A stretch of 64,000 bases of DNA from Clostridium thermopalmarium DSM 5974 (GCF_002995795.1 NZ_PVXN01000053.1:248001-312000), one strand, 5' to 3'. Numbered from the stretch's first letter, positions 1 to 10,224 are shown. Numbers and translations: made by a program. The notes: generated from the letters alone by a model not told the origin.

Positions 1-138
1 ATGTTTGAAGCTAGAAATAAAAATGTATTATATTTAAAAAGAATAAAAATGGGAAATCTAGTATTAGATGAGAGATTAGAAGAAGGACAATATAGAGAAT
101 TGTCGAAAGAAGAGTTACGCATGATAAAAGAGAGATAA
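1..138 (+). CDS. Small hypothetical protein or C-terminal end of one
   Basis: The frame is open from the first base and ends with TAA at 136-138. If the ATG at position 1 is the true start, the product is 45 residues, highly charged and ending in KEELRMIKER. The window edge hides any upstream start or ribosome binding site, so this may equally be the tail of a longer protein. I do not recognise a family. Codon use fits its neighbours. Confidence 0.45.
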   Translation: MFEARNKNVLYLKRIKMGNLVLDERLEEGQYRELSKEELRMIKER

Positions 139-235
139 TTTAGTAGAATGCAATACCTGGAACAATGAATTTAAAGGGATGTAAAAGATAATTACCTTTG
201 TAATAGTTTATTTATAATTAATTCTGCAAAATGAC

Positions 236-264
236 TTGCATTTTTTTTCTTTATTTAATATAAT
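236..264 (+). promoter_or_regulatory. Candidate promoter for a short transcript
   Basis: A perfect -10 element TATAAT lies at 259-264. Exactly 17 bases upstream is a weak -35, TTGCAT, at 236-241. Transcription would begin near 271 and run into the hairpins and terminator at 316-387 without crossing a recognisable gene. Confidence 0.35.
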
Positions 265-270
265 AGCTTT

Positions 271-387
271 TGTAAGGGAAAAATAAAAAGAATGAATAGC
301 CCCCTTTTTATTTAAGTCAGTCCAGCCCCAGGACTGAACTTGCCCTAAATAATAAAAAAACACTATCTCCGGAGATAGTGTTTTTTT
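271..387 (+). ncRNA. Candidate small RNA (unassigned)
   Basis: Between a candidate promoter (TATAAT at 259-264) and an intrinsic terminator lies about 115 nt with no credible ORF. It has a small hairpin (CAGTCC 318-323 with GGACTG 331-336, C-rich loop) and then the terminator stem. The unit could be an independent small RNA. It could also be just the 3' end of the gene at 1-138. No known RNA family is recognised. Confidence 0.3.
354..387 (+). terminator. Intrinsic terminator, probably bidirectional
   Basis: CACTATCTCC at 361-370 is followed directly by its complement GGAGATAGTG at 371-380, with an A-run before and a T-run after (381-387). The symmetry allows termination on both strands. Confidence 0.8.
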
Positions 388-708
388 ATTATATGTAGAT
401 TATTTTTTTGAGTATAAAAGCATATAAAATAAGGTTATAATATAAAAATGAAATTTTTATTTCATATTTTGCGGATGAAGAAATATTTTATTCACTATTT
501 TATTAATGAGGTTGTCCATTCAAATTGATTTCTAGATGTTTTAAAATCTTTCCTTATGAATCCACAACATCTAATTTTTACAATGTTGAATATGTAAATC
601 TTAAGTATTAAAATAGAGAGATGTGTAAATAAATATGGAGAAAACTACTTTAAAATGTTAAAATCTAAGTATGCTCAAATAGGTTAATAAAAATAGGAGT
701 GAAATTTC
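388..708. other. Intergenic region upstream of yerC
   Basis: About 320 bases of A+T-rich DNA with no gene. A TATAAT at 436-441 could be a -10 element for yerC-pcrA, but I see no well-spaced -35. No riboswitch or operator is recognised. Confidence 0.5.
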
Positions 709-1008
709 ATGTCAGAATATAAATCAAAATTAGAAAGCTTGGAAATGGATTATTTATGTGATGCTATTTTATCTTTAAAGACAAGAGAGGAATGTTATAG
801 ATTTTTCGAAGACATATTTACCATTAACGAGTTAAAAGCAGTAGAGCAGAGGCTTCAGGTAGCAAAAATGTTAAAACAAAAGAAAACCTATGCAGAGATA
901 GCAGGGAGTACAGGTGCAAGTACGGCTACAATAAGTAGAGTAAATAGATGTTTAAATTACGGAAGTGATGGATATAATTTAGTACTAGATAGAATTGGTT
1001 GGAAGTAA
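709..1008 (+). CDS. yerC: YerC/TrpR-related DNA-binding protein
   Basis: A 99-residue protein of the YerC/YecD family, related to the helix-turn-helix fold of the trp repressor. The recognisable part is TINELKAVEQRLQVAKML followed by the recognition helix region AEIAGSTGASTATISRV (about residues 62-78). The start is supported by AGGAGTG seven to eight bases before ATG 709. In Bacillus and Clostridium the family commonly lies just upstream of pcrA, as here, with only 28 bases between. It is probably a transcription factor, but its target is not evident from the sequence. Co-transcription with pcrA is likely. Confidence 0.85.
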   Translation: MSEYKSKLESLEMDYLCDAILSLKTREECYRFFEDIFTINELKAVEQRLQVAKMLKQKKTYAEIAGSTGASTATISRVNRCLNYGSDGYNLVLDRIGWK

Positions 1009-1036
1009 TACATATAAAGTCATAAGGAGGGATTAT

Positions 1037-4000
1037 ATGGATTTGAAGTCGCTATTAAACAAAGAGCAATACGAAGCAGCTGTGACTATAGAAGGACCTG
1101 TGCTTGTTTTAGCAGGTGCTGGTTCAGGAAAGACAAGAGTTTTAACCTATAGAATAGCTCATATGATACAGGATTTAGGAATTCCTCAATATAATATATT
1201 AGCTATAACATTTACAAATAAAGCTGCAGAAGAAATGAAAGATAGAATCAGAGGACTTGTTAAGTGCGACATAGATAATATGTGGGTATCAACTTTTCAC
1301 TCTTCTTGTGTTAGAATATTAAGACGAGAAATAGATAAGCTTGGATATAGTAAAAACTTTGCTATATATGATTCTTCTGACCAAAAAACTTTAATAAAAC
1401 AGTGCATGAAAGAGCTTAATATAAACGATAAAGACATAAGTGAAAAAGAAATAATAAATAAAATAAGTGAGCAAAAGGATAATTTGATTTCTCCAGAAGA
1501 ATATAAGAAATTAAACGAAAGGGATTTTAGAAAAAATAAAATAGCGGATGTTTATCTTTTATATCAAAAAAAGCTTAAGAGCAATAATGCCTTGGATTTT
1601 GATGATTTAATCTATAAGACAGTAGAACTTTTTAAAAAGAATCCAGAAGTTTTAGAGTTTTATCAAAATAAATTTAAATACATAATGGTAGACGAGTATC
1701 AAGATACCAATAAGGCTCAATATGAGTTAGTTAAGATGTTAGCTTCAGCTCATAAAAATATATTTGTAGTTGGAGACGATGATCAATGTCTTCCAGGTGG
1801 CTCTCTAATACATACTGATAATGGAATAGTAAAGATTGAGGACGTGCTAGAAGGTCAGCAAATATATAGTGCTGCGGGCAATGGAGAGGTTACTAAAAGT
1901 ACAGTAGAGAAAGTGCTAAAAAAGGAATATAAAGGCACCATGATTAGGGTTAAAACTAAGGGTGGAAGAGAGATTTCAGCTACACCTAATCATATTACTT
2001 TTACGTCTTTTAATATAGATGAAGATCTTCATTATGTATATTTAATGTATAAATCAGGAGTGGGATATAGAATAGGTCAAAATCAAAGAGTTAGAAATAT
2101 ATATAAAGACGAGTCTGATAACGGACTAGCAGTAATACTTAACATGGAAGAAGCCGATAAAATATGGATAATAAAGACATGTGAAACAAAATCAGAAGCA
2201 AGTTACTATGAGCAATATTACTCTGTTAAGTATGGTATACCTACTGCTGTTTTTAGGGATAAAGATGGAATTTCAGCTGCGGATCAAGAATATATTGACA
2301 AGTTATTTAAGAAAATAGATACCTATAGTGCTGCTGAAAAATTAATGGAGGATTTATATCTATTTAAGGATTATCCACATTATTTTAGTAGTGCAGTGAC
2401 AAATGGAGAAGCTTCAAGAAAAATTATAAACATAGATTATTTTTCAAGTAAAAACTCTGAGGATAAAGGATATTATTGCCATAAAGTTAGTTTTACAACT
2501 TTTAATGAGGATGAAAAGAAGAATCTTTTAGAAGATGGATTTAATACAAGACATGATAAAGAAAACACTTGGATAATGGAAATGGAAAAACGCATATATG
2601 ATGAAGCGGAAGCTCTAGGAAGAAAGCTTTGCTCAAGAGTAGATGGATTAAGTATTATTAGAAAAGCAAAGTTTGTCCAAGATAAATTATATTATTTTAT
2701 GCCTTTTGGAAGTTTAAGACCAGGCATGAGTATAGCTACATACTGTAATGGAAAGATTGAAGAGGATATTATATCAGAAATAAGCTGCGAAGATTATGAA
2801 GGAATTGTATATGATTTAAGCATTCCAGAATTAAGACAATATATAGCAAATGATGTAGTTGTCCATAATTGCATTTATCAATGGAGAGGTGCAGATATTA
2901 AGAATATTTTAGAGTTTGAAAAAGACTATCCAGAGGCTAAAGTAGTTAAGCTTGAACAAAATTATAGATCAAAGGCTAATATATTAAATGCTGCTAATGC
3001 AGTTATAAAGAATAATTCACAAAGAAAGAGTAAAGTTCTTAGAACTGAAAATGAAAGCGGAGAGAAAATAAAAATATATAGAGCCTATTCAGATATAGAT
3101 GAAGGAAACTTTATAGCAAATGAAATAAATAGAATCATGGAAAAGGAAAATAGAAGCTATAGAGATTTTGCTATTCTTTATAGAACAAATGCTCAGTCTA
3201 GAGTATTTGAAGATGTCTTTATGAAGAGAAATATTCCATATAGAATTTTAGGAGGATTAAAGTTCTACGATAGAAAAGAAATAAAGGATATAACAGCATA
3301 TCTAAAATTTATAAATAATCTTCAAGATGATATAAGCTTGAGAAGAATAATAAATGTACCAAAGAGGGGTATAGGTGCGGCAACTATTGATAAGATACAG
3401 GAATATGCAAATTATATGGATGAATGCATGTATAGTGTGATGCTTGACATTGAAAGCATACCTGGAATTACTAAAAGAACTATAACTGCTGTAAATAAAT
3501 TTACAAGCCTTATAAACAGTTTTAATAGGACAAAAGATAAAGTTAGTGTTTCAAAGCTTATAGAAGAAATACTGGAGAGTACAGGCTATCTAAAGGCTTT
3601 AAGAGAATCTAATGATATAGAGGATATGAGCAGAATCGAAAACATAAAAGAATTAGTATCAGCAGCAGTAGATTTTGAAAATACTTCAGAAGATAAGTCA
3701 CTTTCTGCTTTTTTAGAGAAAATTACATTGGTGTCTGATGTAGACAACTATGATGAAAATGCAGATACTACGGTAATGATGACTTTGCACAGTGCTAAAG
3801 GTTTAGAGTTTCCAGTAGTTTTTATGGTAGGTATGGAAAACGGAATTTTTCCAGGGTTGCAGTCATTGGAAAACTTTTCTGAGATGGAAGAATCAAGAAG
3901 ACTATGCTATGTTGGTATAACTAGAGCCAAAGAAAAGTTATATATGACTTCAGCAAGTACGAGAAATGTATTTGGGAGAACTGTAGCTTATTCGGAATCA

Positions 4001-4411
4001 GATTTCTTAAGTGAGATATCTCCAGAGTTAAAAGAATTGGTATCGGAAAGGAACATGAATTTTGAAAGTAAAACAACTAGCAGAGGAGTTTTAAATGGAG
4101 CCTTTGGTGGAGGGGGATTTAATTCTTATTCTTCACCAAGTTTTGGAACCAGAAAGGCAGAAGAAAAGATAAATTCAATGTTGAGTGATAGCAGTTTATT
4201 ACAAGGGCTAGGTGAAAATAGAAAAAAAGCTGTGGAAGATATAAAATTAGACGAAATAACTCCTGGAAGAAAGGTTAAGCATGATAAGTTTGGGATAGGA
4301 ACTATAGTTAGTGCATCTAAAACAGCTAATGATGTAAAGATTACTGTAGCCTTTGACAATATGGGAATTAAACACCTTATGTTTAGTATGGCGCCGATTA
4401 AGCTTATATAA
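1037..4411 (+). CDS. pcrA: ATP-dependent DNA helicase PcrA/UvrD, intein-containing precursor
   Basis: Superfamily 1A 3'-5' helicase used in excision repair and removal of replication obstacles. Start is ATG 1037, seven bases after AAGGAGGG; an in-frame GTG/ATG further upstream lacks a site. Walker A AGAGSGKT is at residues 26-33 and motif II VDEYQDT at 218-224. After GDDDQ (motif III) the frame enters a 361-residue intein (codons 251-611) and resumes with CIYQWRGAD. Spliced exteins total about 763 residues, normal for PcrA. The C-extein keeps QNYRSK, TLHSAKGLEF (motif V) and VGITRAKEKL (motif VI), and ends in the usual low-complexity linker plus a Tudor-like tail. The unspliced protein would have motif III disrupted, so activity should depend on splicing. 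Confidence 0.97.
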   Translation: MDLKSLLNKEQYEAAVTIEGPVLVLAGAGSGKTRVLTYRIAHMIQDLGIPQYNILAITFTNKAAEEMKDRIRGLVKCDIDNMWVSTFHSSCVRILRREIDKLGYSKNFAIYDSSDQKTLIKQCMKELNINDKDISEKEIINKISEQKDNLISPEEYKKLNERDFRKNKIADVYLLYQKKLKSNNALDFDDLIYKTVELFKKNPEVLEFYQNKFKYIMVDEYQDTNKAQYELVKMLASAHKNIFVVGDDDQCLPGGSLIHTDNGIVKIEDVLEGQQIYSAAGNGEVTKSTVEKVLKKEYKGTMIRVKTKGGREISATPNHITFTSFNIDEDLHYVYLMYKSGVGYRIGQNQRVRNIYKDESDNGLAVILNMEEADKIWIIKTCETKSEASYYEQYYSVKYGIPTAVFRDKDGISAADQEYIDKLFKKIDTYSAAEKLMEDLYLFKDYPHYFSSAVTNGEASRKIINIDYFSSKNSEDKGYYCHKVSFTTFNEDEKKNLLEDGFNTRHDKENTWIMEMEKRIYDEAEALGRKLCSRVDGLSIIRKAKFVQDKLYYFMPFGSLRPGMSIATYCNGKIEEDIISEISCEDYEGIVYDLSIPELRQYIANDVVVHNCIYQWRGADIKNILEFEKDYPEAKVVKLEQNYRSKANILNAANAVIKNNSQRKSKVLRTENESGEKIKIYRAYSDIDEGNFIANEINRIMEKENRSYRDFAILYRTNAQSRVFEDVFMKRNIPYRILGGLKFYDRKEIKDITAYLKFINNLQDDISLRRIINVPKRGIGAATIDKIQEYANYMDECMYSVMLDIESIPGITKRTITAVNKFTSLINSFNRTKDKVSVSKLIEEILESTGYLKALRESNDIEDMSRIENIKELVSAAVDFENTSEDKSLSAFLEKITLVSDVDNYDENADTTVMMTLHSAKGLEFPVVFMVGMENGIFPGLQSLENFSEMEESRRLCYVGITRAKEKLYMTSASTRNVFGRTVAYSESDFLSEISPELKELVSERNMNFESKTTSRGVLNGAFGGGGFNSYSSPSFGTRKAEEKINSMLSDSSLLQGLGENRKKAVEDIKLDEITPGRKVKHDKFGIGTIVSASKTANDVKITVAFDNMGIKHLMFSMAPIKLI
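1787..2869 (+). other. Intein within PcrA (361 codons)
   Basis: In-frame protein intron. It opens with Cys1 in CLPGGSLIHTDNG (block A), has the block B motif TPNH at intein residues 66-69, and closes with VVVHN (His360-Asn361) followed by extein Cys+1: a standard Cys/His-Asn/Cys splicing set. The insertion lies between Gln and the normally Ser/Cys residue of helicase motif III. About 250 residues separate the splicing blocks, enough for a homing-endonuclease domain. I see no clear LAGLIDADG dodecapeptide. The stretch YLMYKSGVGYRIG (85-97) loosely resembles the GIY-YIG core, which is inference only. Confidence 0.93.
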
Positions 4412-4458
4412 ATATTGATCTGATTACTGGCTATTAAAACAGAAGAGAGGTGGAAGGT

Positions 4459-6450
4459 GTGGAAAATAAAGGACAAAGAATTCATGAGCTGGTAGATGAA
4501 CTTAATAGGCTGGCTTATGAATATTACACCTTAGATAATCCAAGTGTATCCGATAAAGAATATGATGAAAAGTATGATGAATTAGTAAGACTTGAGAAGG
4601 AAACTGGAATAGTACTTCCCTATTCCCCTACTCAAAGAGTTGGGGATGTGATTTTATCCCAATTTAAAAAGTATACACATAAGGCAAAGCTTTGGAGCCT
4701 TGGAAAGGCTCAAAATTTAGGAGAGTTAAGAGAGTGGCACAATAAAAATATGAAGGTGGTAGATGAATATAATAGAACTCATGACAAAAAGTTACCGCCT
4801 TTAAAATATATCATAACTAAAAAATTTGATGGACTTACTATAAATTGTACATATAACGAAGATGGAATATTGGTTACTGCTGCTACTCGAGGAACTGGAG
4901 AAGTTGGAGAAGATATTACAGCTCAAGTTAAAACTATAAAGACTGTTCCCTTAAAAATTGAAAACGATGCTGTGATAGAGGTTCATGGAGAAGCTATAAT
5001 GACAAAAGAAGCCTTTGAGGAATATAATAAAGTAGCGGAGGTTCCTCTTAAAAACTTAAGAAATGGGGCAGCAGGTGCTCTTAGAAATCTAAATGTAAAG
5101 GAAACAGCAAGAAGAAATTTATCTGCCTTTTTCTATGATGTAGGATACAATGAAGGAACACCTTTTAAGACATATACTGAAATGCTTAATTTTATAAAAG
5201 AAAAAGGTTTTCCTATGGATGATTATATAAGAGAATGTACAACAGTAGAGGAAATAGAAAGGGAAATCAAATATATAGAAGAAATAAGAGAAGATTTAAA
5301 TTATGAAATTGATGGAATTGTCATAGCTGTAGATGATATTTTTACTAGACAGCTTTTAGGGTATACAGTAAAATTTCCAAAGTGGGCATTAGCATACAAG
5401 TTTGAAGCACAAGAAGCTACCACAAAGCTTTTAGATGTAGAATGGAATGTAGGAAGAAGCGGAAGAGTTACACCTACAGCTTTGTTAGAACCTATAGATA
5501 TAGGAGGAGTTACAGTAAAAAGAGCTACACTAAATAATATGGATGATATAAAAAGAAAAGGTGTTAAAATAGGAAGCAGAGTATTTGTAAGACGTTCTAA
5601 TGATGTAATTCCTGAGATCATGGGAGTAGCAGAAGAAAAAGAAGATGCACAAGAAATAGTAGCACCTAAAGTTTGTCCTTATTGTGGAAGTGAACTTGTA
5701 CAGGAAGGTGTTCATTATTTTTGTGAAAACACTCTTTCCTGTAAGCCTCAGCTGGTTAAATCTATTGTTCATTTTGGAAGTAGGGAAGCTATGAATATAG
5801 CTGGTTTTAGCGAAAAGACAGCAGAGCAATTATTTGAGCAATTAGATATAAAATCTATACCAGATTTATATAGAATCAAAAAGGAAGACTTAATGAGGTT
5901 AGAGAGATTTGGAGAGAAAAAAGCTCAAAATCTGATAGATGCTATTGAAAAAAGCAAGAATTGTGATTTAGCTTCATTTATATATTCTCTTGGAATTCCT
6001 AATGTAGGAAAGAAAACAAGTACAGATTTGGCAAAGAAGTTTAAATCTTTGCATAGGCTAATAGAAGCTGGTTTTGAAGAACTCATTTTAGTTGAAGATA
6101 TAGGAGATATAGTTGCAAAAAGTATAATTGAATTCTTTAAGGATAAGAAAATATTAGATAGCATAGAAGAACTTTTAAGCTTAGGAGTAAAGCCTTACTT
6201 TGAAGAAGAGAACATAGAGGATAATATCTTTAATGGAAAAACCGTAGTTGTTACAGGCTCTTTAGAAAGCTTTACAAGAAGTGAAATAAAGGAAAAATTA
6301 GAATCTTTGGGAGCTAAGGTATCCAGCAGCGTAAGCAGAAAAACAGATTATGTTTTGGTTGGAAAAGACCCAGGATCTAAATACGATAAGGCTGTTCAAC
6401 TTGGAGTTAAAATTATCAATGAAGATGAATTTAAACAAATGCTCAATTAA
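4459..6450 (+). CDS. ligA: NAD-dependent DNA ligase LigA
   Basis: Seals nicks in duplex DNA using NAD+ (replication, repair). The N-terminal Ia domain carries [16 protein letters not shown]; the adenylation motif is KFDG with the nucleophile at about Lys122. An OB fold, a four-cysteine zinc finger (CPYCG ... CENTLSC), helix-hairpin-helix repeats and a C-terminal BRCT domain ([20 protein letters not shown]) follow. Length (663 aa) is typical. Start is uncertain: GTG 4459 has GAGAGGTGG at a good distance, while GTG 4450 would overlap that site. It lies 47 bases after pcrA, the usual arrangement in Firmicutes. Confidence 0.97.
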   Translation: MENKGQRIHELVDELNRLAYEYYTLDNPSVSDKEYDEKYDELVRLEKETGIVLPYSPTQRVGDVILSQFKKYTHKAKLWSLGKAQNLGELREWHNKNMKVVDEYNRTHDKKLPPLKYIITKKFDGLTINCTYNEDGILVTAATRGTGEVGEDITAQVKTIKTVPLKIENDAVIEVHGEAIMTKEAFEEYNKVAEVPLKNLRNGAAGALRNLNVKETARRNLSAFFYDVGYNEGTPFKTYTEMLNFIKEKGFPMDDYIRECTTVEEIEREIKYIEEIREDLNYEIDGIVIAVDDIFTRQLLGYTVKFPKWALAYKFEAQEATTKLLDVEWNVGRSGRVTPTALLEPIDIGGVTVKRATLNNMDDIKRKGVKIGSRVFVRRSNDVIPEIMGVAEEKEDAQEIVAPKVCPYCGSELVQEGVHYFCENTLSCKPQLVKSIVHFGSREAMNIAGFSEKTAEQLFEQLDIKSIPDLYRIKKEDLMRLERFGEKKAQNLIDAIEKSKNCDLASFIYSLGIPNVGKKTSTDLAKKFKSLHRLIEAGFEELILVEDIGDIVAKSIIEFFKDKKILDSIEELLSLGVKPYFEEENIEDNIFNGKTVVVTGSLESFTRSEIKEKLESLGAKVSSSVSRKTDYVLVGKDPGSKYDKAVQLGVKIINEDEFKQMLN

Positions 6451-6481
6451 TGAGTATGATACGAAATAGGGGGGAAGAAAA

Positions 6482-6745
6482 ATGAAAAAGTTTATAAGTA
6501 TATTGGCGTGGATATTTGTAGCGATTACGAGTCTATGTCTAATACTTACTATGCTTTCCACCTGCAGGTTTATAAATATGGATTATTTCAATAATTATTA
6601 TATATTTCAAGTCAGCACAATTATAACAATGTTCCTGTGGAGCATTAAGCAGCTTGAACTAAAAACAAAAGAATGGATAAACTCTATTCTTTGTATGGCA
6701 ATGGGATTTTGCACTATTATTTTCATGGTTATGGAAATATATTAA
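6482..6745 (+). CDS. Small membrane protein, unknown function
   Basis: An 87-residue protein with a strong GGGGGGAAG site before ATG 6482. It has about three hydrophobic segments (near residues 4-27, 38-54 and 66-85), short charged loops and no enzymatic motif. It follows ligA by 31 bases and precedes a terminator, so it is probably the last gene of the pcrA-ligA transcript. I recognise no family; a role in the envelope would be a guess. Confidence 0.65.
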   Translation: MKKFISILAWIFVAITSLCLILTMLSTCRFINMDYFNNYYIFQVSTIITMFLWSIKQLELKTKEWINSILCMAMGFCTIIFMVMEIY

Positions 6746-6805
6746 AATTGAAAGTTAGAACTTTAAATTTTTGAGAAAGAGTTATAGAATAAGCAATTAA
6801 AAGCT

Positions 6806-6847
6806 AAAAGGAGCTGTAGAAAAAAGTTATGTCTATAGCTCCTTTTT
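6806..6847 (+). terminator. Intrinsic terminator before gatC
   Basis: AAAAGGAGCTGTAGA (6806-6820) pairs with TCTATAGCTCCTTTT (6832-6846), including one G-U pair, and ends in a T-run. It separates the ligA transcript from gatCAB. An ATG inside the stem (6829) is in frame with gatC but is unlikely to be used. Confidence 0.75.
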
Positions 6848-6873
6848 ATATAAGGAAAGAAGGGGAAATTCAT

Positions 6874-7161
6874 ATGTCAATTTCAAAACGAGATGTAGAG
6901 CTTATAGCAAAGCTTTCTAATCTTAACTTTGGAGAAAAGGAAGAGGAAAAGATAATAAAAGATTTAGAACAGATATTAAAATATATGGAAAAACTTAATG
7001 AATTACATACTGATAACATAGAAGAAACCGAGAATCCTTATTATATTGAAAATAATTTTAGAGATGATGAAGTTGAGATATCTTTACATATTGAAAAAGT
7101 TATAGAGAATGCTCCAAAGAGCAAAAATGAATACATTTTAGTACCTAGAGTGATAAATTAA
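6874..7161 (+). CDS. gatC: Asp/Glu-tRNA amidotransferase subunit C
   Basis: Small stabilising subunit (95 aa) of the GatCAB amidotransferase that converts Glu-tRNA(Gln) and Asp-tRNA(Asn) into the correctly charged forms. Family pattern visible: [19 protein letters not shown] at the N-terminus and a Pro/Asp-rich C-terminus wrapping motif ([11 protein letters not shown]). Start ATG 6874 has GAAGGGGAA upstream; the longer frame beginning at 6829 runs through the terminator hairpin and is rejected. First gene of gatC-gatA-gatB. Confidence 0.93.
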   Translation: MSISKRDVELIAKLSNLNFGEKEEEKIIKDLEQILKYMEKLNELHTDNIEETENPYYIENNFRDDEVEISLHIEKVIENAPKSKNEYILVPRVIN

Positions 7162-7175
7162 CAAGGGGTGAAAAA

Positions 7176-8633
7176 ATGGAAATTTATAAGATGAAGGCCC
7201 ATGAACTTAGAGATATGATAAAAAATAAAGAAATTAAAGTAGAAGAAGTTGTAGGGACTTTTATAGAAAGAATAAGTAAAGTAGAAGGTAAGTTAGAAGC
7301 ATGGTTATATATAGATGAAGAAAAGGCTTTAGTTAAAGCAAAGGAATTAGACAAAAAAATAGCCAGCGGAGAAGAACTTGAAGGACTTTGGGGAATCCCT
7401 GTTGGAATTAAAGATAATATAAGCGTTAAGAATATGAAAAATACTTGTGCATCAAAAATGCTGGAAAATTATATTGCGCCATATGATGCTTATGTTGTAT
7501 CTAAGATAAAAGAAAAACATGGAATAATTTTAGGAAAGCTTAATATGGATGAGTTTGGAATGGGGTCGTCTACTGAAAACAGCGCATTTAAGAAGACTAA
7601 GAACCCATGGGATTTAAGAAAGGTTCCAGGGGGTTCCTCAGGAGGGTCAGCAGCTGCAGTAGCAAGTAGAGAGGTACCTTTAGCTTTGGGCAGTGATACT
7701 GGAGGTTCTGTAAGGCAGCCTGCAGCTTTTTGTGGTGTCGTAGGGCTTAAACCTACCTATGGTAGGGTGTCGAGATATGGTCTTACAGCTTTTGGATCAA
7801 CTTTAGATCAAGTAGGAACCTTTGGAGCAGATGTAGAGGACTGCGCTTTATTGACAGAAGTAATATCAGGATTCGATAGGAGAGATTCCACAAGTGCCAA
7901 CATACCAGTGCCTAACTATATCCAAAGTTTAAGCAAGAATTTAAAGGGAAAGAAAATTGGTGTGCCTAAAGAATTATTTTGTGGAAACCTACAAGAAGAA
8001 GTAACGTCAGCAATAAGAGAAGCTTTAGGAGTATTACAAGATAATGGAGCAGAAATTAGGGAATGTTCTCTTCCCTTTATAGAGTATTCTCTTGCAGATT
8101 ATTATATAATATCCAGCGCTGAAGCTTCCTCTAACCTTGCTAGATTTGATGGAGTGAGATATGGATTTAGGACAAAAGATGCTAAAACTTTAGAAGAACT
8201 ATACATAAAATCGAGAAGTGAAGGCTTTGGAGAAGAGGTTAAAAGGAGAATAATGCTTGGAACTTACGTACTATCAAAAGGATATTATGATGCTTATTAT
8301 AGAAAAGCGTTGAAAGTAAGACAGCTTATAAAAGAAGATTTTAAGAAGGTTTTTAAAGAGTTTCATGCTGTAATTTCTCCAACATCTCCAACAATTGCTT
8401 TTGATTTTAATGAGAAGAGTAAGGATATAATGGCTATGTATAGTGCGGATATATACACAGTACCTATAAATTTAGCAGGACTTCCTGCTATATCGGTTCC
8501 TTGTGGATTTGTAAAAAATCTTCCAGTTGGGCTTCAGATTATAGGAGATTATTTTAAAGAGGACAATCTTTTTAATATAGCTTATAGCTATGAACAATCA
8601 ACACAGTGGCATAAGAAAATTCCAAATATATAA
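7176..8633 (+). CDS. gatA: Asp/Glu-tRNA amidotransferase subunit A
   Basis: Glutaminase subunit of GatCAB, 485 residues, of the amidase-signature family. The Lys-cisSer-Ser triad is complete: Lys79 (VGIKDN), Ser154 ([11 protein letters not shown]) and Ser178 ([12 protein letters not shown]). It releases ammonia from glutamine and channels it to GatB. Start ATG 7176 follows AAGGGGTG, 14 bases after the gatC stop. Full-length and intact, with no unusual codon use. Confidence 0.97.
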   Translation: MEIYKMKAHELRDMIKNKEIKVEEVVGTFIERISKVEGKLEAWLYIDEEKALVKAKELDKKIASGEELEGLWGIPVGIKDNISVKNMKNTCASKMLENYIAPYDAYVVSKIKEKHGIILGKLNMDEFGMGSSTENSAFKKTKNPWDLRKVPGGSSGGSAAAVASREVPLALGSDTGGSVRQPAAFCGVVGLKPTYGRVSRYGLTAFGSTLDQVGTFGADVEDCALLTEVISGFDRRDSTSANIPVPNYIQSLSKNLKGKKIGVPKELFCGNLQEEVTSAIREALGVLQDNGAEIRECSLPFIEYSLADYYIISSAEASSNLARFDGVRYGFRTKDAKTLEELYIKSRSEGFGEEVKRRIMLGTYVLSKGYYDAYYRKALKVRQLIKEDFKKVFKEFHAVISPTSPTIAFDFNEKSKDIMAMYSADIYTVPINLAGLPAISVPCGFVKNLPVGLQIIGDYFKEDNLFNIAYSYEQSTQWHKKIPNI

Positions 8634-8649
8634 AAAGGAAGGTGAGAAC

Positions 8650-10080
8650 ATGGAATTTGAAGCTATTATAGGCCTTGAAGTTCATTCGGAACTTTCAACT
8701 AAAACTAAGGCATTTTGTGGATGTGCCACAGAATTTGGAAAAAAGCCAAATACTCAAGTATGTCCTATATGTCTAGGACTTCCTGGGGCTCTTCCTAAAA
8801 TAAATAAAAAGGTTGTGGAGTATGGAATAAAGGCAGGACTAGCATTTAATTGCACAATAAATAAGTCCACTAGAATGGACAGAAAAAATTATTTTTATCC
8901 AGATGCTCCTAAAAATTATCAAATAACTCAGATGTATTATCCATTATGTGAAAATGGATATATAGAAATAGAACCAGTTAGTGGAGAAAAGAAAAAAATA
9001 GAAATAGAAAGAATACATATAGAAGAAGACGCGGGAAAACTTATTCATACTGATGAAGGAACTTTAATAGATTTTAACAGAGCAGGAACTCCTCTTATTG
9101 AGATTGTATCAAAACCTGATATGAGAAGTCCAAGAGAGGCGGTTTTATATCTTACAAGATTAAGAGGTATACTTCAAGCTATTGGAGTTTCAGACTGCAA
9201 AATGGAGGAAGGATCCTTAAGGTGCGATGCCAATATATCAGTGAGAAAAAAGGGAAGTAGTGATTTTGGAGTTAAATGTGAGATAAAAAATATGAATTCT
9301 TTTAAAGCATTAGAAAAGGCTTTAGAATATGAGTACAAAAGGCAAATATCAATAATAGAGAAAGGAGAGAATTTAAAGCAAGAAACGAGGCGCTGGGATG
9401 AAGATAATAATATAACTGTATCAATGAGAAGTAAGGAAGAAGCCAACGACTATAGATATTTTCCAGAAGGAGATTTGATGGCTATAAATATTTCAGAGGA
9501 ATGGATAGATGAAATCAGAAAAACTATTCCAGAACTACCTCATGAAAAAGAAGAAAGATTTGTAAGGGAATTTAATATTCCAAGATATGATGCTTCCATT
9601 CTTACTAGCAGCAATGATTTAGCAGATTTTTTTGAGGAAACAGCAAAGATAAGCTGTGATGCAAAGGCTTCATCCAACTGGATAATGGGGGATATTTCAA
9701 GACTTATAAATAAAGAAAATATTTCAATTAAGAATGTTAAGTTTACTCCAGCATATCTTGCAGAACTTATTAAACTCATAAATGAAGGAACTATTTCTAA
9801 TTCTGCAGGCAAAATAGTTATAGAAGAAATGTTTTATAGAGGGAAAATGCCTAAGGCTATAGTTGAAGAAAAAGGGTTAATTCAAAATAATGATGAAGAA
9901 GAAATACTAAAAATAGTAAGGAAGGTTTTAGAGGAAGATCCAGAAAACGTTGAGCAATATAAGAATGGTAAAACTAAGATATTAGGATATTTTGTAGGAC
10001 AGGTGATGAAAAGTACAGGAGGAAGAAGCAATCCTAAAATAGTTAATAGGCTCATATTACAAGAACTAAATAAGGTATAA
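8650..10080 (+). CDS. gatB: Asp/Glu-tRNA amidotransferase subunit B
   Basis: The tRNA-binding kinase and transamidase subunit (476 aa). Hallmarks: EAIIGLEVHSELSTKTKAFC at the N-terminus, the CPICLGLPGALP zinc/ATP region, and MRSKEEANDYRYFPEGDL in the cradle domain; a YqeY-like tail domain closes the protein (SAGKIVIEEMFYRG, STGGRSNPKIV). Start ATG 8650 follows AAGGTGAG. It overlaps no upstream gene once that start is used (16-base gap to gatA). With gatC and gatA it forms one operon. Confidence 0.96.
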   Translation: MEFEAIIGLEVHSELSTKTKAFCGCATEFGKKPNTQVCPICLGLPGALPKINKKVVEYGIKAGLAFNCTINKSTRMDRKNYFYPDAPKNYQITQMYYPLCENGYIEIEPVSGEKKKIEIERIHIEEDAGKLIHTDEGTLIDFNRAGTPLIEIVSKPDMRSPREAVLYLTRLRGILQAIGVSDCKMEEGSLRCDANISVRKKGSSDFGVKCEIKNMNSFKALEKALEYEYKRQISIIEKGENLKQETRRWDEDNNITVSMRSKEEANDYRYFPEGDLMAINISEEWIDEIRKTIPELPHEKEERFVREFNIPRYDASILTSSNDLADFFEETAKISCDAKASSNWIMGDISRLINKENISIKNVKFTPAYLAELIKLINEGTISNSAGKIVIEEMFYRGKMPKAIVEEKGLIQNNDEEEILKIVRKVLEEDPENVEQYKNGKTKILGYFVGQVMKSTGGRSNPKIVNRLILQELNKV

Positions 10081-10123
10081 TGTTTTAATTGAAAGAATTT
10101 TACACGTATTTCTAAGTAATAAG

Positions 10124-10172
10124 CAAAGTATTGTTAATGTGTATTTATTAGCAATATTTTGTTTATTTTTTT
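10124..10172 (+). terminator. Probable intrinsic terminator of gatCAB
   Basis: An imperfect stem (CAAAGTATTGTTAAT at 10124-10138 with TATTAGCAATATTTTG at 10146-10161) is followed by a long T-rich tract. Confidence 0.5.
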
Positions 10173-10224
10173 TATTATATGGCAATAATTAAGATATATC
10201 TTGTATAAAATGGTGATTAATAAA

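Noticed and set aside
1997-2789. LAGLIDADG endonuclease in the PcrA intein
   Set aside because: Size allows it, but I cannot point to two dodecapeptide motifs.
6829-6873. Upstream ATG for the amidotransferase gatC
   Set aside because: It lies in the loop/3' arm of a terminator; ATG 6874 has a proper ribosome site.
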